Shown: in pieces, positions 54,474 through 64,000 of the stretch
Layout of the letters: every line of letters begins with the position of its first letter
Position numbering within the stretch: position 1 is the stretch's first letter
Assembly: GCF_003148645.1 (NCBI RefSeq)
Contig: NZ_QGGP01000002.1
Coordinates: forward strand, 231,525-295,524
DNA from: Xanthomarina spongicola
Lineage (GTDB): Bacteria; Bacteroidota; Bacteroidia; Flavobacteriales; Flavobacteriaceae
DNA: 64,000 nucleotides
Direction of reading: 5' to 3'
Translations under genes and position numbers: made by a program
The notes under the pieces: model-generated
Database searches by the model: none
Told to the model about the DNA's origin: nothing
What the model saw: only the letters and a program-made list of their open reading frames with translations

Positions 54474-55451
54474 TTACTTATAAATCTCTAGATACTTAAC
54501 TTGCTCTTCAATAGCCAATTTAAAGTCTTTTTTGAGTTCTGAAACTAATTCTGCTACACTAGGTGCATTATGAATATTAGTAACACCTTGTCCAGCAGAC
54601 CAAATGGTTGCCCAAGCTTTAGCATCATCTTTATGTACAGTTAATTCTTCACCAAAATCGACTTTCTTTTTTCGTTTAAGCATCTCTTCGGTGATTCCCA
54701 TAGCTTCTATACTAGGACCTAGAAAGTTTGCTGCAACACCAGAAATAGCTGCTGTATAAATTATATCGTCTGCTCCAGCTTCAATAATCATATCTCTGTA
54801 TTCTTTTGGAGCTTTGCTTTCTTCAGTATTAATAAAACGGGTTCCCATATAAGCCAAATCAGCTCCCATTTGTAAGGCAGAAGCAATATCTCGACCTGTA
54901 CTAATAGTTCCAGCAAGTAGGATGGTTTTCTTGAAAAAGCTTTTAATTTCGGCTACCAAAGGCATCGGATTAATGGTTCCAGCATGTCCACCAGCTCCTG
55001 CAGAAACTAATATTAATCCATCAACTCCAGCTTCAGCAGCTTTTTCTGCATGACGTTTTTTTATAATATCATGAAACACTAAACCACCATAGGAATGTAC
55101 AGCTTTAACCAATTCTGAAACTGCTCCTAAAGAGGTGATAATTAATGGGACTTTATGTTTTATACATAGCTCTAAATCTGCTTGTAAACGTGGATTTGAA
55201 TTGTGTACAATCAGATTGACACCAAAAGGTGCAGCTTTTTTTCCAGTTTCTTTTTCAAAGGTAGCAAGAGCTGTTTTAATTTCTATCAACCAAGCTTCAA
55301 AGCCTTCACTTGTACGTTGGTTTAAAGCAGGAAAAGTACCTACAATGCCATTTTTACAACATTCAATAACTAATTGTGGTCCTGAAATTAAAAACATTGG
55401 GGCAGCAACAGCTGGTAATGTTAAATCTTTTATAAACGATGGTTTACTCAT
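54474..55451 (-). CDS. Nitronate monooxygenase-family FMN protein
   Basis: The 325-residue TIM-barrel flavoprotein starts with VAAPMFLISGPQLVIECCKN. It contains GLILVSAGAGGHAG (FMN/His motif), LLAGTISTGRDIASAL and MGTRFINTEES, the pattern of class-I-like nitronate monooxygenases (2-nitropropane dioxygenase family). It oxidises alkyl nitronates such as propionate 3-nitronate. It is convergent with the hydrolase gene, with only 2 bp between the stops. Confidence 0.88.
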   Translation of the reverse strand: MSKPSFIKDLTLPAVAAPMFLISGPQLVIECCKNGIVGTFPALNQRTSEGFEAWLIEIKTALATFEKETGKKAAPFGVNLIVHNSNPRLQADLELCIKHKVPLIITSLGAVSELVKAVHSYGGLVFHDIIKKRHAEKAAEAGVDGLILVSAGAGGHAGTINPMPLVAEIKSFFKKTILLAGTISTGRDIASALQMGADLAYMGTRFINTEESKAPKEYRDMIIEAGADDIIYTAAISGVAANFLGPSIEAMGITEEMLKRKKKVDFGEELTVHKDDAKAWATIWSAGQGVTNIHNAPSVAELVSELKKDFKLAIEEQVKYLEIYK

Positions 55452-55593
55452 TATTTAGTAGCTTTAATTACAAATATACCAATCTAATTCTTTGCATTAA
55501 ATAAAATGATTCAGAATTATGAATAAGCTATTAGGGTTGTTTTAGTTCTTTAATAATAAATGTTTTTTCTTACATTTAAGCAAACAATTGAAT

Positions 55594-57132
55594 ATGCTTA
55601 AAAAAGTCTTTGGAAGTGCTGTGTTTGGAGTAGAGGCGACTACCATTACTGTTGAAGTGAATGTGGACACAGGTATTGGATATCATTTGGTTGGATTGCC
55701 AGACAATGCTATTAAAGAAAGTAATTTTAGAATAGCAGCAGCTTTACAAAATAATGGTTTTAAAATCCCAGGTAAAAAGATTATTATTAACATGTCTCCT
55801 GCCGATTTACGCAAAGAAGGCTCTGCATACGATTTAACCTTAGCCATTGGCATTCTTGCAGCAACCAATCAAATTCAAGCCGAAGATTTAGAAGATTATC
55901 TTATTATGGGAGAATTATCCCTTGATGGTTCTTTGCAACCTATTAAAGGTGCTTTACCTATTGCCATAAAAGCTAAAGAAGAAGGTTATAAAGGCTTTAT
56001 CTTGCCTAAGCAAAATGCCAAGGAAGCTGCTATTGTTTCTGGACTAAACGTGTATGGAGTTGAAACCATTGAACAAGTCATCAATTATTTTGATAAAGGT
56101 GAAGCATTAGAGCAAACCATTATTAATGTAGAAGAAGAATTTAATAGAAGTCTCAATTTCCCAGAATTTGATTTTTCAGATGTCAAAGGACAGGAATCTA
56201 TAAAGCGCTGTATGGAAATTGCAGCAGCTGGAGGACACAATATTATTTTAATTGGTCCACCAGGCGCAGGAAAAACCATGCTAGCTAAGCGTTTGCCAAG
56301 TATTTTGCCACCAATGACTTTACATGAAGCTTTAGAAACTACCAAAATACATTCGGTTGTTGGTCGTGTTAAAGAAAATACAGGTCTTATGGCTCAGAGA
56401 CCGTTTAGAAGTCCTCACCACACAATTTCAAACGTTGCATTAGTTGGAGGAGGAAGCTATCCACAGCCAGGAGAAATTTCTTTGTCGCATAATGGTGTAT
56501 TATTTTTAGATGAATTACCAGAATTTAAGCGCGAAGTTCTGGAAGTGATGCGTCAGCCTTTGGAAGACAGAGAAGTAACCATTTCCAGAGCGAAGTTTAC
56601 GGTAACGTATCCTTCGTCGTTTATGTTAGTAGCAAGTATGAATCCGAGTCCGAGTGGTTATTTTAACGATCCAGATTCACCAGTAACATCATCACCAGCT
56701 GAAATGCAACGCTATTTGGGTAAGATTTCAGGACCATTATTAGATAGAATCGATATTCATATAGAAGTCACTCCTGTGCCTTTCGAAAAGCTGTCTGATA
56801 CCAGAAAAGGAGAATCTTCCATTGACATTAGAAAACGCGTAACTGCAGCAAGAGTCCTTCAAACCAAACGCTTTGAAGATTCTAAATCAGTTCATTACAA
56901 CGCGCAAATGAACACGAAACAAATAAGAAAACACTGTTTGCTAGACGATGGTTCCATGCAGTTGTTAAAAACAGCCATGGAGCGATTAAATCTATCTGCC
57001 AGAGCTTACGATCGCATTTTAAAAGTCTCCAGAACCATTGCAGATTTAGAAGGAAGCGAAGACATTAAAGGCTCGCATATTAGTGAAGCCATCCAATACA
57101 GAAGTTTAGACAGAGAAGGTTGGCTAGGCTGA
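55594..57132 (+). CDS. YifB/ComM-family AAA+ Mg-chelatase-like ATPase
   Basis: The 512-residue protein has an N-terminal S5-like domain (about 1-170, [20 protein letters not shown]) and an AAA+ core with Walker [29 protein letters not shown] is the Walker B region, and a C-terminal Mg_chelatase_C domain follows. ComM-type helicases help branch migration in natural transformation. I start at the ATG at 55594; a TTG two codons upstream is possible. It is monocistronic. Confidence 0.92.
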   Translation: MLKKVFGSAVFGVEATTITVEVNVDTGIGYHLVGLPDNAIKESNFRIAAALQNNGFKIPGKKIIINMSPADLRKEGSAYDLTLAIGILAATNQIQAEDLEDYLIMGELSLDGSLQPIKGALPIAIKAKEEGYKGFILPKQNAKEAAIVSGLNVYGVETIEQVINYFDKGEALEQTIINVEEEFNRSLNFPEFDFSDVKGQESIKRCMEIAAAGGHNIILIGPPGAGKTMLAKRLPSILPPMTLHEALETTKIHSVVGRVKENTGLMAQRPFRSPHHTISNVALVGGGSYPQPGEISLSHNGVLFLDELPEFKREVLEVMRQPLEDREVTISRAKFTVTYPSSFMLVASMNPSPSGYFNDPDSPVTSSPAEMQRYLGKISGPLLDRIDIHIEVTPVPFEKLSDTRKGESSIDIRKRVTAARVLQTKRFEDSKSVHYNAQMNTKQIRKHCLLDDGSMQLLKTAMERLNLSARAYDRILKVSRTIADLEGSEDIKGSHISEAIQYRSLDREGWLG

Positions 57133-57180
57133 TATTTTTGTTAACTTTAAAAAGTTATTAATCAATTTAAATAAATACTT

Positions 57181-57684
57181 ATGAAAAAATTTAGTTTACT
57201 TATTTTAGGAATTCTTGTAGGTGCTTTTGCAACCTATTATTTTTGTCCAAGTTGCAGTGTTGAAGAAACTGAAGTTGCCATTGTTGCACCCAAAGGACTT
57301 ATTACACCAGAAGAAGCTAAAACTTTAGACCAAGCGTTTAACAGCAGGCATGCTTTAATTAGCGATTCTATAGTAAAACGTCCAGACAACCGGTCTTCTT
57401 GGTGGTCATTAAAAGACATGCGCGATTATTTAAATTATGCTGAAAATGAATCTAAAGATTTAGGTTACACTATGGATGGTGTTCGTGTGTATCTAGGTGC
57501 ACATGCAACAACTAATGAAGTTGGTTATACCACCATGTTTTTAATACCAACTGGCGTTGAAAACATTTCTCAAGGAAACAGCACCTTATTTAATATGTTG
57601 CCACCAGATAGTGGAGATATTCCTGGAGGAGGTCTAAATGCAGGAAATCCAGGAAACCCTCCACCAGCTAATTATCCTCAATAG
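57181..57684 (+). CDS. Membrane-anchored exported protein of unknown function
   Basis: The 167-residue protein has one N-terminal membrane anchor (about 4-20) followed by CPSC (C22, C25) with no lipobox. The soluble domain centres on SSWWSLKDMRDYLNYAENES and GYTMDGVRVYLGAHATT. The tail is Gly/Pro-rich (GGGLNAGNPGNPPPANYPQ). I recall homologues of this pattern as uncharacterised exported proteins in Flavobacteria. It begins 8 bp before a multi-span membrane protein and opens the 57-61 kb module. A relic of another copy lies between the first two membrane proteins. Confidence 0.7.
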   Translation: MKKFSLLILGILVGAFATYYFCPSCSVEETEVAIVAPKGLITPEEAKTLDQAFNSRHALISDSIVKRPDNRSSWWSLKDMRDYLNYAENESKDLGYTMDGVRVYLGAHATTNEVGYTTMFLIPTGVENISQGNSTLFNMLPPDSGDIPGGGLNAGNPGNPPPANYPQ

Positions 57685-57691
57685 TTAATTC

Positions 57692-58411
57692 ATGTTTGAT
57701 TTATTATATAGGTATAGTGAACAATTAAATGACCTAATTTTAATTGTATGTGCTGTTATTGGGATTGTATATTATAAAAAATATAAAAATTATAATAGCA
57801 AAATATTTATATACTATTTAATTTATGTGGTATTCGTTGATTTTATTGGAAGTTATCCATATTATGTTATTGAATACGAACAACTTCATGGTCTGCGAGA
57901 TTATTTAAAAGAAACTTATTTTAGCAGAAATTTTTGGTGGTTTACTACTTTTTGGAATATAGGAAGTGTCTTATTTATGTCTTACTATTATTATGTAATT
58001 TTAAAAACTAGAAGTTTTAAAAAAATTGTAAAGTATGTCTGTTTCATATTTTTGTTTAGTTCTGTTATTTATATTAGTCAAAATTTAAACTCATTCTTTA
58101 ATTCACAATTAAAATTTGTCAATATTTTTGGTGCATTAGTCATTTTGAATTGTATTTGCTTATACTTTATTGAAATTCTCAATAGTGACAAAATATTAGT
58201 CTTTTATAAATCGTTAAATTCTATAATAAGTATTACTTTGTTTTTATGGTGGTTAATTATAACCTCTCTTTTATTTTATGAAGTATATTTTTCTGCATTA
58301 GATATAGGCTATTTAAATTTAAGAAGTAATGTGTATTTATTTTCAAACTTATTTATGTACTTAACATTTTCATTTGCTTTAATTTGGTGTGATCCAAAAC
58401 AAGAAATCTAA
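57692..58411 (+). CDS. Multi-span membrane protein, paralog 1 of 3
   Basis: The 239-residue protein has about seven predicted membrane spans. Motifs shared with the next two proteins are IFIYYLIYVVFVDFIGSY, FSRNFWW, FIEILNSDKIL, FLWWLIITSLLFY and LFSNLFMY. The outward loops are short. The family is not one I can name; the architecture resembles 7-TM sensor or receptor domains. It follows the exported protein by 8 bp and probably interacts with it. Confidence 0.7.
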   Translation: MFDLLYRYSEQLNDLILIVCAVIGIVYYKKYKNYNSKIFIYYLIYVVFVDFIGSYPYYVIEYEQLHGLRDYLKETYFSRNFWWFTTFWNIGSVLFMSYYYYVILKTRSFKKIVKYVCFIFLFSSVIYISQNLNSFFNSQLKFVNIFGALVILNCICLYFIEILNSDKILVFYKSLNSIISITLFLWWLIITSLLFYEVYFSALDIGYLNLRSNVYLFSNLFMYLTFSFALIWCDPKQEI

Positions 58412-58418
58412 ATTTTAA

Positions 58419-58467
58419 CTTAAAAGAGGTCTATGAGAATTTTTAATTATGCTGAAAACGAATCTTA
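58419..58467 (+). pseudogene. Relic of a second exported-protein gene
   Basis: The 21 bases at 58445-58465 match 57433-57453 at 20 positions. They encode the same NYAENES motif of the exported protein and are followed directly by a TAA; the flanks match only weakly (TTAAAAGA at 58419). No longer open frame remains. It lies between the first and second membrane paralogs. Confidence 0.6.
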
Positions 58468-58567
58468 AAAAAATATAACTCATAGACTTTTAGAGTATTA
58501 ACATGATAGTATTTTAAATAATTATTATTACATTGAATATAAATTTATTACGTAAGCAATTTTAAGG

Positions 58568-59272
58568 ATGAAAGATTTCCTTCTTAATAATTACATGTTT
58601 GTTAATTTAGCAGTTGTTTTTATAGCAGCTATTACTGGCTTGTTATTATTTAAAAAATTCAATAATACACCTGTAAAGTATTTTATATACTTTCTAGTAT
58701 ATGTATTTATTGCAGATTTACTTGGTTCTTATACAAGAATTTTAAACCAATTAGATCTTTCTTATTTAATTGAGGATACTGTATTTAAAAGAAATTTTTG
58801 GTGGCATACACTTACTTGGTATATTGGAAGTGCCATTTTTTTTAATTGGTACTTTAGAAAAGTAATAAAAAATAATTTCTTACGGAACGTTCTTCGTTAT
58901 GCATTACTTTTATTTTTAATTATTTCTGTAGTTAGTATAGCAATTAACTTCAGACAATTTTTTGAAGGCACTTTTAATATAATCAGAATAGGGAATATGT
59001 CTATCATTATGTTGTGTGTGGCTTTTTATATGTTTGAAATTCTAAGCAATGAAAAAGTATTGGAATTTAATAAAGACATCAATCTATATATAAGCGTCAT
59101 TATTTTTATTTGGTTGCTAATTACTATACCATTGGTGCATTTTGTTTGCGATAATGCGAACAAAGACCCAAATCAAGCTGAATTAAAATGGATGATTATG
59201 CTGTATGCTAATATCTTTATGTATTTATCTTTTGCCATTACTCTAATAATTTCAAAGTCTAAAAAGGACTAA
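58568..59272 (+). CDS. Multi-span membrane protein, paralog 2 of 3
   Basis: The 234-residue protein has about seven membrane spans and the shared motifs YFIYFLVYVFIADLLGSY, FKRNFWW, MFEILSNEKVLEF, FIWLLITIPLVHF and YANIFMYLSF. Conservation with the first paralog is clear by eye across the whole length. It is separated from the first by 156 bp that contains the gene relic, and from the third by about 46 bp. No function is known. Confidence 0.7.
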   Translation: MKDFLLNNYMFVNLAVVFIAAITGLLLFKKFNNTPVKYFIYFLVYVFIADLLGSYTRILNQLDLSYLIEDTVFKRNFWWHTLTWYIGSAIFFNWYFRKVIKNNFLRNVLRYALLLFLIISVVSIAINFRQFFEGTFNIIRIGNMSIIMLCVAFYMFEILSNEKVLEFNKDINLYISVIIFIWLLITIPLVHFVCDNANKDPNQAELKWMIMLYANIFMYLSFAITLIISKSKKD

Positions 59273-59318
59273 TAAACATGATGTTTTTTAATATAAACTA
59301 AAATAACACTCAAATTCT

Positions 59319-60032
59319 GTGCTCGATTTTTTAACTAGTTATTTTAATTTTATAGTTTATGGTTTTGAGATTCTTGCGGCAATAGCGGGTTTGTATTTTT
59401 TAAATAAAACTAAAAACAAAAGCACAAGAATTTTTGTTTTTTATTTGTTATATGTTGTTTTTGTTGAGTTTGTTGCTGTTTGTTTAATATTTTTTAAGTC
59501 AACATTACTAGTTTCATATTTAATAAGTCTAGGAATTAAGAGCACAAGCTGGTTTAATTTGTTTTGGTTATATGGTAGTATTTTGTTTGTATTGTTTTAT
59601 TACCACTCATTATTAACTAACACTAAATTTAAGTTGGTTTTAAAAATTATGGCAATCTTATTTTCAGTAGTCATGTTAAGTCATTTTATAGTATTTCCAA
59701 ACGTATTTTTAACAGAACATCCTCCTCTTTATCAAATTTCAGGATTGATTATTACTTTAATCTGTGTTGCCTTATATTTTATTGAATTCTTAAATGATGA
59801 AAAAGTATTAATGATTTTTCAAACGTTTAGTTTTTATGCCACTTTAGGACTGTTTGTTTGGTGGTTAATTATAACACCAGTTATTTTTTATGATAATTAC
59901 AATACCATAGCAGATTGGGATTTTGCTAACTTAAAGAGAAGAATTTTTTTATTCGCTAATATATTTATGTATACTTGTTTTACCGTTGGATTTATTATTA
60001 CTAAACCTAAATCTAATAATGAGATTATTTAA
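59319..60032 (+). CDS. Multi-span membrane protein, paralog 3 of 3
   Basis: The 237-residue protein shares IFVFYLLYVVFVEFV, YFIEFLNDEKVLMIF, LFVWWLIITPVIFY and FANIFMY with the other two, but the NFWW motif is replaced by TSWFNLFW. The start is GTG (59319). Its 3' end overlaps the start of the histidine kinase gene by 14 bp, so it is likely coupled to the kinase and may act as its sensor. The spans are predicted by eye. Confidence 0.68.
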   Translation: MLDFLTSYFNFIVYGFEILAAIAGLYFLNKTKNKSTRIFVFYLLYVVFVEFVAVCLIFFKSTLLVSYLISLGIKSTSWFNLFWLYGSILFVLFYYHSLLTNTKFKLVLKIMAILFSVVMLSHFIVFPNVFLTEHPPLYQISGLIITLICVALYFIEFLNDEKVLMIFQTFSFYATLGLFVWWLIITPVIFYDNYNTIADWDFANLKRRIFLFANIFMYTCFTVGFIITKPKSNNEII

Positions 60033-60855
60033 TTTCTTTTTCTTATTTCAACAGCCTTCTATATCTACCTCTGCAGAGCGCTACTTACTAATCTACATGA
60101 TTGGTGTTTTACTAATAGTAACCACCTTGGTTGTTGTTTTTTTTATTGTTTTTCAAAAACGAAAAAATAAATTGTTGTTAGATAAAATAAAACAACAACA
60201 AGCTTTCGATGAAGAAATTGCACAAACTCAAACAGAAATACAAGAGGAAACCTTAAAACATATAGGTAGAGAATTGCATGATAATGTAGGACAATTACTT
60301 GCATTTGCAAGCATGCAACTAAACATGCTTAAAGCGCAAGTAAATGAAGATATAAAAGATAAAGTAGCTGATGCATCTAGCGTTATAAAAGAAAGCTTGC
60401 AGGAAGTTAGAGAGCTTTCAAAGTCTCTAAATTCTGATGTTATATTGAATGCTGGTTTTGAAGATTCTATTATAAATGAATTAAAGCGTATTAAACGAAT
60501 GAAATTAATGGAAGTTGATTTTGAAAGTTATGGAGGAAAAATTGTGTTTCATAACGAAAAAGATGCCATTATTTTATTTAGAATTTTACAAGAATTTATG
60601 TCAAATTCAGTTAAGTATTCTAAAGCCAAACAAATAAAGATTGTGTTAGATTATACAGAAGAAATGCTTATTATTCAAGCTTCAGACGATGGTGTAGGAT
60701 TTGACATGAAAGCTGTTAAAAAAGGTTCCGGATTAATTAATATGACAAATCGAGCTAATCTAATAGAGTCTACTTTTAGCCTTACATCTCAACCAAACCA
60801 AGGAGTTGCTATAAAAATAGAATATCCTATTTCAAAAAGAACGATAACAGGTTAA
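60019..60855 (+). CDS. NarL-class sensor histidine kinase
   Basis: The 278-residue protein has one N-terminal span (about 22-43), a coiled linker (LLLDKIKQQQAFDEEIAQTQ) and the HisKA_3 H-box LKHIGRELHDNVGQLLA. A HATPase follows (EFMSNSVKYSKAKQI, DDGVGFDMKAV, GSGLINMTNR). It has no periplasmic sensor. I start it at the ATG at 60019; an earlier in-frame start lies deep in the preceding gene. No LuxR/NarL response regulator is adjacent. The overlap with the third membrane paralog suggests that the paralogs supply the input. Confidence 0.87.
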   Translation: MRLFNFFFLFQQPSISTSAERYLLIYMIGVLLIVTTLVVVFFIVFQKRKNKLLLDKIKQQQAFDEEIAQTQTEIQEETLKHIGRELHDNVGQLLAFASMQLNMLKAQVNEDIKDKVADASSVIKESLQEVRELSKSLNSDVILNAGFEDSIINELKRIKRMKLMEVDFESYGGKIVFHNEKDAIILFRILQEFMSNSVKYSKAKQIKIVLDYTEEMLIIQASDDGVGFDMKAVKKGSGLINMTNRANLIESTFSLTSQPNQGVAIKIEYPISKRTITG

Positions 60856-60864
60856 ATTTGATGT

Positions 60865-61581
60865 TTAACTATTGCTTTCGCAAGCATCCCAAACTGGATC
60901 TTTTGGAAGTGGAGCAGTTACATCAATAAAGTCATTAGAAACAGGATGAGTAAACTGTAAACTCCTAGCATGCAAACTGATACTTGCATCTTTATTACTT
61001 CTGTCGAAACCATACTTTAAGTCGCCTTTTATTGGACAACCTAAGCTGGCTAATTGAACGCGTATTTGGTGATGTCTACCAGTTTCTAAGGCAATTTCAA
61101 GTAAAAAGTAATTGTCTAATTCTTTTAAAACTTGATAATGAAGTATGGCTTTTTTTCCATCTGGAACTTCTTTTGGGTAAGCTGTAGATTTATTGTTTTT
61201 CGGATTCTTTCTTAACCAGTGTATAAGTGTGTCTTGTTTTTTTGGAGGCATTATTTTTACTAAAGCCCAATATGTTTTAGACGTTTTTTTATCTGCAAAC
61301 AACTTATTAAGTCTAGGTAAAGCTTTACTAGTTTTTGCAAACATAACTACTCCAGTTGTAGGTCTATCAAGTCTATGTACTACACCAAGATATACATTTC
61401 CTGGTTTGTTGTATTTGTCTTTAATAAAGTCTTTTACAACATCGCTTAAGGGTTTGTCTCCAGTTTTATCTCCTTGAACAATATCTCCTGCACGTTTATT
61501 TACTATAATAATATGGTTGTCTTCGTAAAGAACTTGAAGGTTTTCTTTGTTTGAAAGTATTTTATCTGAAGTTTTTGCCAC
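60865..61581 (-). CDS. RluA-family pseudouridine synthase
   Basis: The 238-residue enzyme has the catalytic motif VVHRLDRPTTGVVMFAKT with the aspartate at D72, and GRHHQIRVQLASLGCPIKGD. It lacks an S4 domain. It converts uridine in rRNA or tRNA; the precise target cannot be read. It follows panB by about 40 bp and is probably co-transcribed. Confidence 0.9.
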   Translation of the reverse strand: MAKTSDKILSNKENLQVLYEDNHIIIVNKRAGDIVQGDKTGDKPLSDVVKDFIKDKYNKPGNVYLGVVHRLDRPTTGVVMFAKTSKALPRLNKLFADKKTSKTYWALVKIMPPKKQDTLIHWLRKNPKNNKSTAYPKEVPDGKKAILHYQVLKELDNYFLLEIALETGRHHQIRVQLASLGCPIKGDLKYGFDRSNKDASISLHARSLQFTHPVSNDFIDVTAPLPKDPVWDACESNS

Positions 61582-61622
61582 GAATACACGAATAATTAAT
61601 ATTTATTACTGAACACAGAACA

Positions 61623-62441
61623 TTAATACTGTTCCTCATCATTAGGAAAATCTTTCATTTTCACATCATCTACATATTGTGAAATAGCCGAAGTCATATC
61701 TTCATACAAATTCATATAGCGTCGTAAAAAACGTGGATGAAATTCATGCGTCATTCCAATCATGTCATGCAAAACTAGAACTTGTCCATCAACACCATTT
61801 CCAGCGCCAATTCCTATAACTGGAATTGAGACACTTTTAGCAACTTCAGCTGCTAATTTTGCTGGAATTTTTTCTAGCACAATAGCAAAACACCCTGTTT
61901 TTTCTAGCATAAGTGCATCTTCTTTTAATCGGATGGCTTCTTCCTCTTCTTTTGCACGAACAGTATAAGTTCCGAATTTATAAATAGATTGAGGTGTTAA
62001 ACCTAAATGTCCCATGACAGGAATACCAGCATTTAAAATTCGTTTTATAGATTCTTTTACTTCTTTTCCACCTTCAAGTTTTACAGCATGTCCACCAGAT
62101 TCTTTCATAATCCTAATTGCAGATCGTAAGGCTTCTTTTGGGTCACTTTGGTAACTTCCAAAAGGTAAATCTACTACAACTAAAGCACGATCTATGGCTC
62201 TTACCACAGATGAAGCATGATAAATCATTTGGTCCAATGTAATTGGTAAAGTAGTTTCATGTCCAGCCATAACATTACTTGCAGAATCACCAACAAGTAT
62301 AACATCAACTCCAGCTCCATCAACAATTTTTGCCATGGTATAATCGTATGCTGTAAGCATGGAAATTTTTTCACCATTAGCCTTCATATCAACTAAGGTT
62401 TTTACAGTAATTCTTTTATATTCTTTTTTTGCTACAGACAT
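61623..62441 (-). CDS. panB: 3-methyl-2-oxobutanoate hydroxymethyltransferase
   Basis: The 272-residue enzyme carries the PanB motifs [19 protein letters not shown] and [28 protein letters not shown], and VKLEGG with metal and substrate ligands. [12 protein letters not shown] and [20 protein letters not shown] follow. It makes ketopantoate for coenzyme A. It is the first gene of the leftward pair. Confidence 0.95.
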   Translation of the reverse strand: MSVAKKEYKRITVKTLVDMKANGEKISMLTAYDYTMAKIVDGAGVDVILVGDSASNVMAGHETTLPITLDQMIYHASSVVRAIDRALVVVDLPFGSYQSDPKEALRSAIRIMKESGGHAVKLEGGKEVKESIKRILNAGIPVMGHLGLTPQSIYKFGTYTVRAKEEEEAIRLKEDALMLEKTGCFAIVLEKIPAKLAAEVAKSVSIPVIGIGAGNGVDGQVLVLHDMIGMTHEFHPRFLRRYMNLYEDMTSAISQYVDDVKMKDFPNDEEQY

Positions 62442-62561
62442 AGTATGTGGTTGATTTTTATAGATTGTAAAAGTACTAAATTAGAAATTTAATGTTAAAC
62501 TTTTCTTTAAAGTCTTTATAATAACTAGTTGTTCGGTTAATTTAGTTGAAAACAAATTAAA

Positions 62562-63020
62562 ATGGGACGAATAATTACTTTTTTAGTACTATTAATAACA
62601 ACAGCAATAACAGCTCAAAATAGTGAGGAAGCTCAGGTGAAATTAGCTGTTGACACTTTTTTTGAAGGTTTTCATAAAGGAGATACAACACTAATGAAAT
62701 CTGTTATGATTGATAAATTTTTAACCCAAACAACCTATAAAGATAAGGAAGGGAATGGCATGTTAGTCAATGAAGATTCTTCTAAATTAATTCAAGCTAT
62801 TGCTAATAGACCAGCAGATCAAAAATGGGATGAACGCTTATTAGATTATAACATTCAAATAGATGGAACCATGGCTCATGTTTGGACACCTTACGAGTTT
62901 TGGTTTAATGACCAATTTAGTCATTGTGGTGTTAATTCTTTTCAATTGTTTAATGATTCAGGTAACTGGAAAATTATATACTTAATAGATACTAGGAGGA
63001 GAAAAGGTTGTCAAGAGTAG
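62562..63020 (+). CDS. Exported NTF2-like protein (DUF4440-type)
   Basis: The 152-residue protein has a signal peptide (1-18, ending TAQN) and an NTF2-fold domain with AVDTFFEGFHKGDTTLMKSV, AHVWTPYEFWFNDQFSHCGV and NWKIIYLIDTRRR. Such proteins include small enzymes and ligand-binding domains. A cysteine pair is unlikely to be catalytic. It is a single gene, divergent from panB. Confidence 0.8.
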   Translation: MGRIITFLVLLITTAITAQNSEEAQVKLAVDTFFEGFHKGDTTLMKSVMIDKFLTQTTYKDKEGNGMLVNEDSSKLIQAIANRPADQKWDERLLDYNIQIDGTMAHVWTPYEFWFNDQFSHCGVNSFQLFNDSGNWKIIYLIDTRRRKGCQE

Positions 63021-63087
63021 ATTACTTGATAATAGGTTATTTGAATTTAAGAAATCTGACTTTAAAAACAGATCCAGAAATCTAAGA

Positions 63088-64000
63088 TTAACAATCTGCC
63101 ATATTAACACCAACGGCAAGTCCACCTTCGCTAGTTTCTTTGTATTTAGAATTCATATCCTTAGCAGTTTCCCACATAGTTGCCACAACTTTATCTAAAG
63201 GAACTTTCACATTTTTCGGGTCTGTATCTAAAGCTAATTCAGCAGCATTTATGGCTTTTATGGCTCCCATAGCATTACGTTCAATACATGGTATTTGTAC
63301 CAAACCACCAATTGGGTCGCATGTTAAACCTAAATGATGTTCCATAGCAATTTCAGCAGCAATTAATACTTGTTCTGGTGTACCACCAAGTAGTTCGGTT
63401 AAAGCTCCAGCAGCCATGGCAGAACTCACGCCAATTTCTGCTTGACAGCCTCCCATAGCAGCACTAATAGTAGCACCTTTTTTAAAGATACTTCCTATTT
63501 CTCCAGCTACTAATAAGAATTTTTTAATGTCTTCAAAATTCCCATCATGATTTTCAATCACTAAATAATACATTAAAACGGAAGGAATAACACCTGCACT
63601 ACCGTTAGTAGGAGCAGTTACTACACGTCCTAAAGAGGCGTTAACTTCGTTGACTGCAAGAGCAAAGCAGCTAACCCATTTTATTATTTGTCTAAACTTT
63701 ACTTCGGTATTTCTAATGGAATAAATCCATTCAACTGGATTCGAATAAGGCGTATTGCCTTTTAAATTTTGATTCATATCGTAAGCTCGACGTCTTACAT
63801 TTAAGCCTCCAGGAAGATTACCTTCTGTATGACAGCCTATGTACATGCATTCTAACATGGTGTCCCAAATACGTTGTAACTCTTTATCTATTTCTTCTTC
63901 CTCTCGAATAGATTTTTCATTTTCTAAAACAACTTGAGAAATTGGTAAACCTAAATCATTACAAAACTGTAAAAGCTCAGTTCCTTTATCAATTGGATAA
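63088..64000 (-). CDS. sdaA: L-serine dehydratase (iron-sulfur), partial at the window end
   Basis: The frame stays open to the right edge, so the N-terminus is missing; 303 codons are visible. The C-terminal part shows [16 protein letters not shown] and the Fe-S ligand cysteines in [25 protein letters not shown] and [13 protein letters not shown]. It deaminates L-serine to pyruvate. The visible 5' part ([17 protein letters not shown]) belongs to the same frame, so a start inside the window would be wrong. Confidence 0.92.
   Translation of the reverse strand, partial: YPIDKGTELLQFCNDLGLPISQVVLENEKSIREEEEIDKELQRIWDTMLECMYIGCHTEGNLPGGLNVRRRAYDMNQNLKGNTPYSNPVEWIYSIRNTEVKFRQIIKWVSCFALAVNEVNASLGRVVTAPTNGSAGVIPSVLMYYLVIENHDGNFEDIKKFLLVAGEIGSIFKKGATISAAMGGCQAEIGVSSAMAAGALTELLGGTPEQVLIAAEIAMEHHLGLTCDPIGGLVQIPCIERNAMGAIKAINAAELALDTDPKNVKVPLDKVVATMWETAKDMNSKYKETSEGGLAVGVNMADC

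Noticed and set aside
63088-63858. Complete short serine dehydratase starting at 63858
   Set aside because: The frame continues upstream to the window edge with family-like sequence, so the gene is cut by the window rather than short.

Overview
The window is chromosomal DNA from a low-GC member of the Bacteroidota, almost certainly a marine-type Flavobacteriaceae. The signs are type IX secretion (T9SS) C-terminal sorting domains on several exported proteins, promoters with a TANNTTTG -7 element (clearest at 6865-6892), a hybrid two-component regulator with an AraC output, LolA next to an LptF/G-type permease, and an RteC/tyrosine-integrase mobile element. Genus cannot be fixed by eye.

Layout. 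1-6733 is accessory DNA ending at a tRNA-Ser(TGA) gene. From the tRNA leftwards it carries a tyrosine integrase, an RteC-like regulator, a small excisionase-like helix-turn-helix protein, a replication-initiator-like protein and a DnaC-like helicase loader. Next comes a three-gene HipB-HipS-HipT-like toxin-antitoxin operon with three operator-like sites spaced exactly 40 bp apart, then the truncated end of a BNR-repeat gene at the window edge. No relaxase or conjugation gene is visible, and the left attachment site is not seen. 6865-17547 holds a nitroreductase/aminotransferase pair and a 1295-residue hybrid sensor/AraC regulator. The regulator precedes a surface-protein operon: 44-residue protein, lipoprotein, triplicated YadA-head/S74 adhesin, T9SS cargo and another lipoprotein. 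Paired direct repeats 21 bp apart lie between the regulator and this operon.

17548-27650 is a leftward housekeeping block: tpx-dagK-ftsK-lolA-permease-ribB, a peroxiredoxin/thioredoxin/small-protein unit, and an NhaC antiporter. 27957-46811 is mixed: a C1q-like surface protein, a PLP lyase divergent from an Lrp regulator, two LytS/LytTR two-component systems, a T9SS beta-propeller, lipoamide dehydrogenase, a serine hydrolase, an ExbB-like protein, an esterase, an AraC regulator with a GlcG-like protein, an arsenite methyltransferase and a DEAD-box-type helicase. 47042-54471 is a rightward run (pabB, tilS, dsbD, ade, hydrolase).

57181-60855 is the most unusual chromosomal locus. It has an anchored exported protein of unknown function, three tandem paralogous multi-membrane-span proteins and a NarL-class histidine kinase with no response regulator beside it. 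A short relic of a second exported-protein gene lies between the first two paralogs, which suggests duplication of a two-gene unit. The window closes with rluA-type pseudouridine synthase and panB, an NTF2-like protein and the C-terminal part of L-serine dehydratase.

REP-like palindromes recur through the window, and four of them start within a few bases of a stop codon. The best candidates for an under-described system are the HipBST-like operon on the tRNA-Ser element and the 57-61 kb exported-protein/paralog/kinase module. Motifs, membrane segments and repeats were read by eye; no database search was run.
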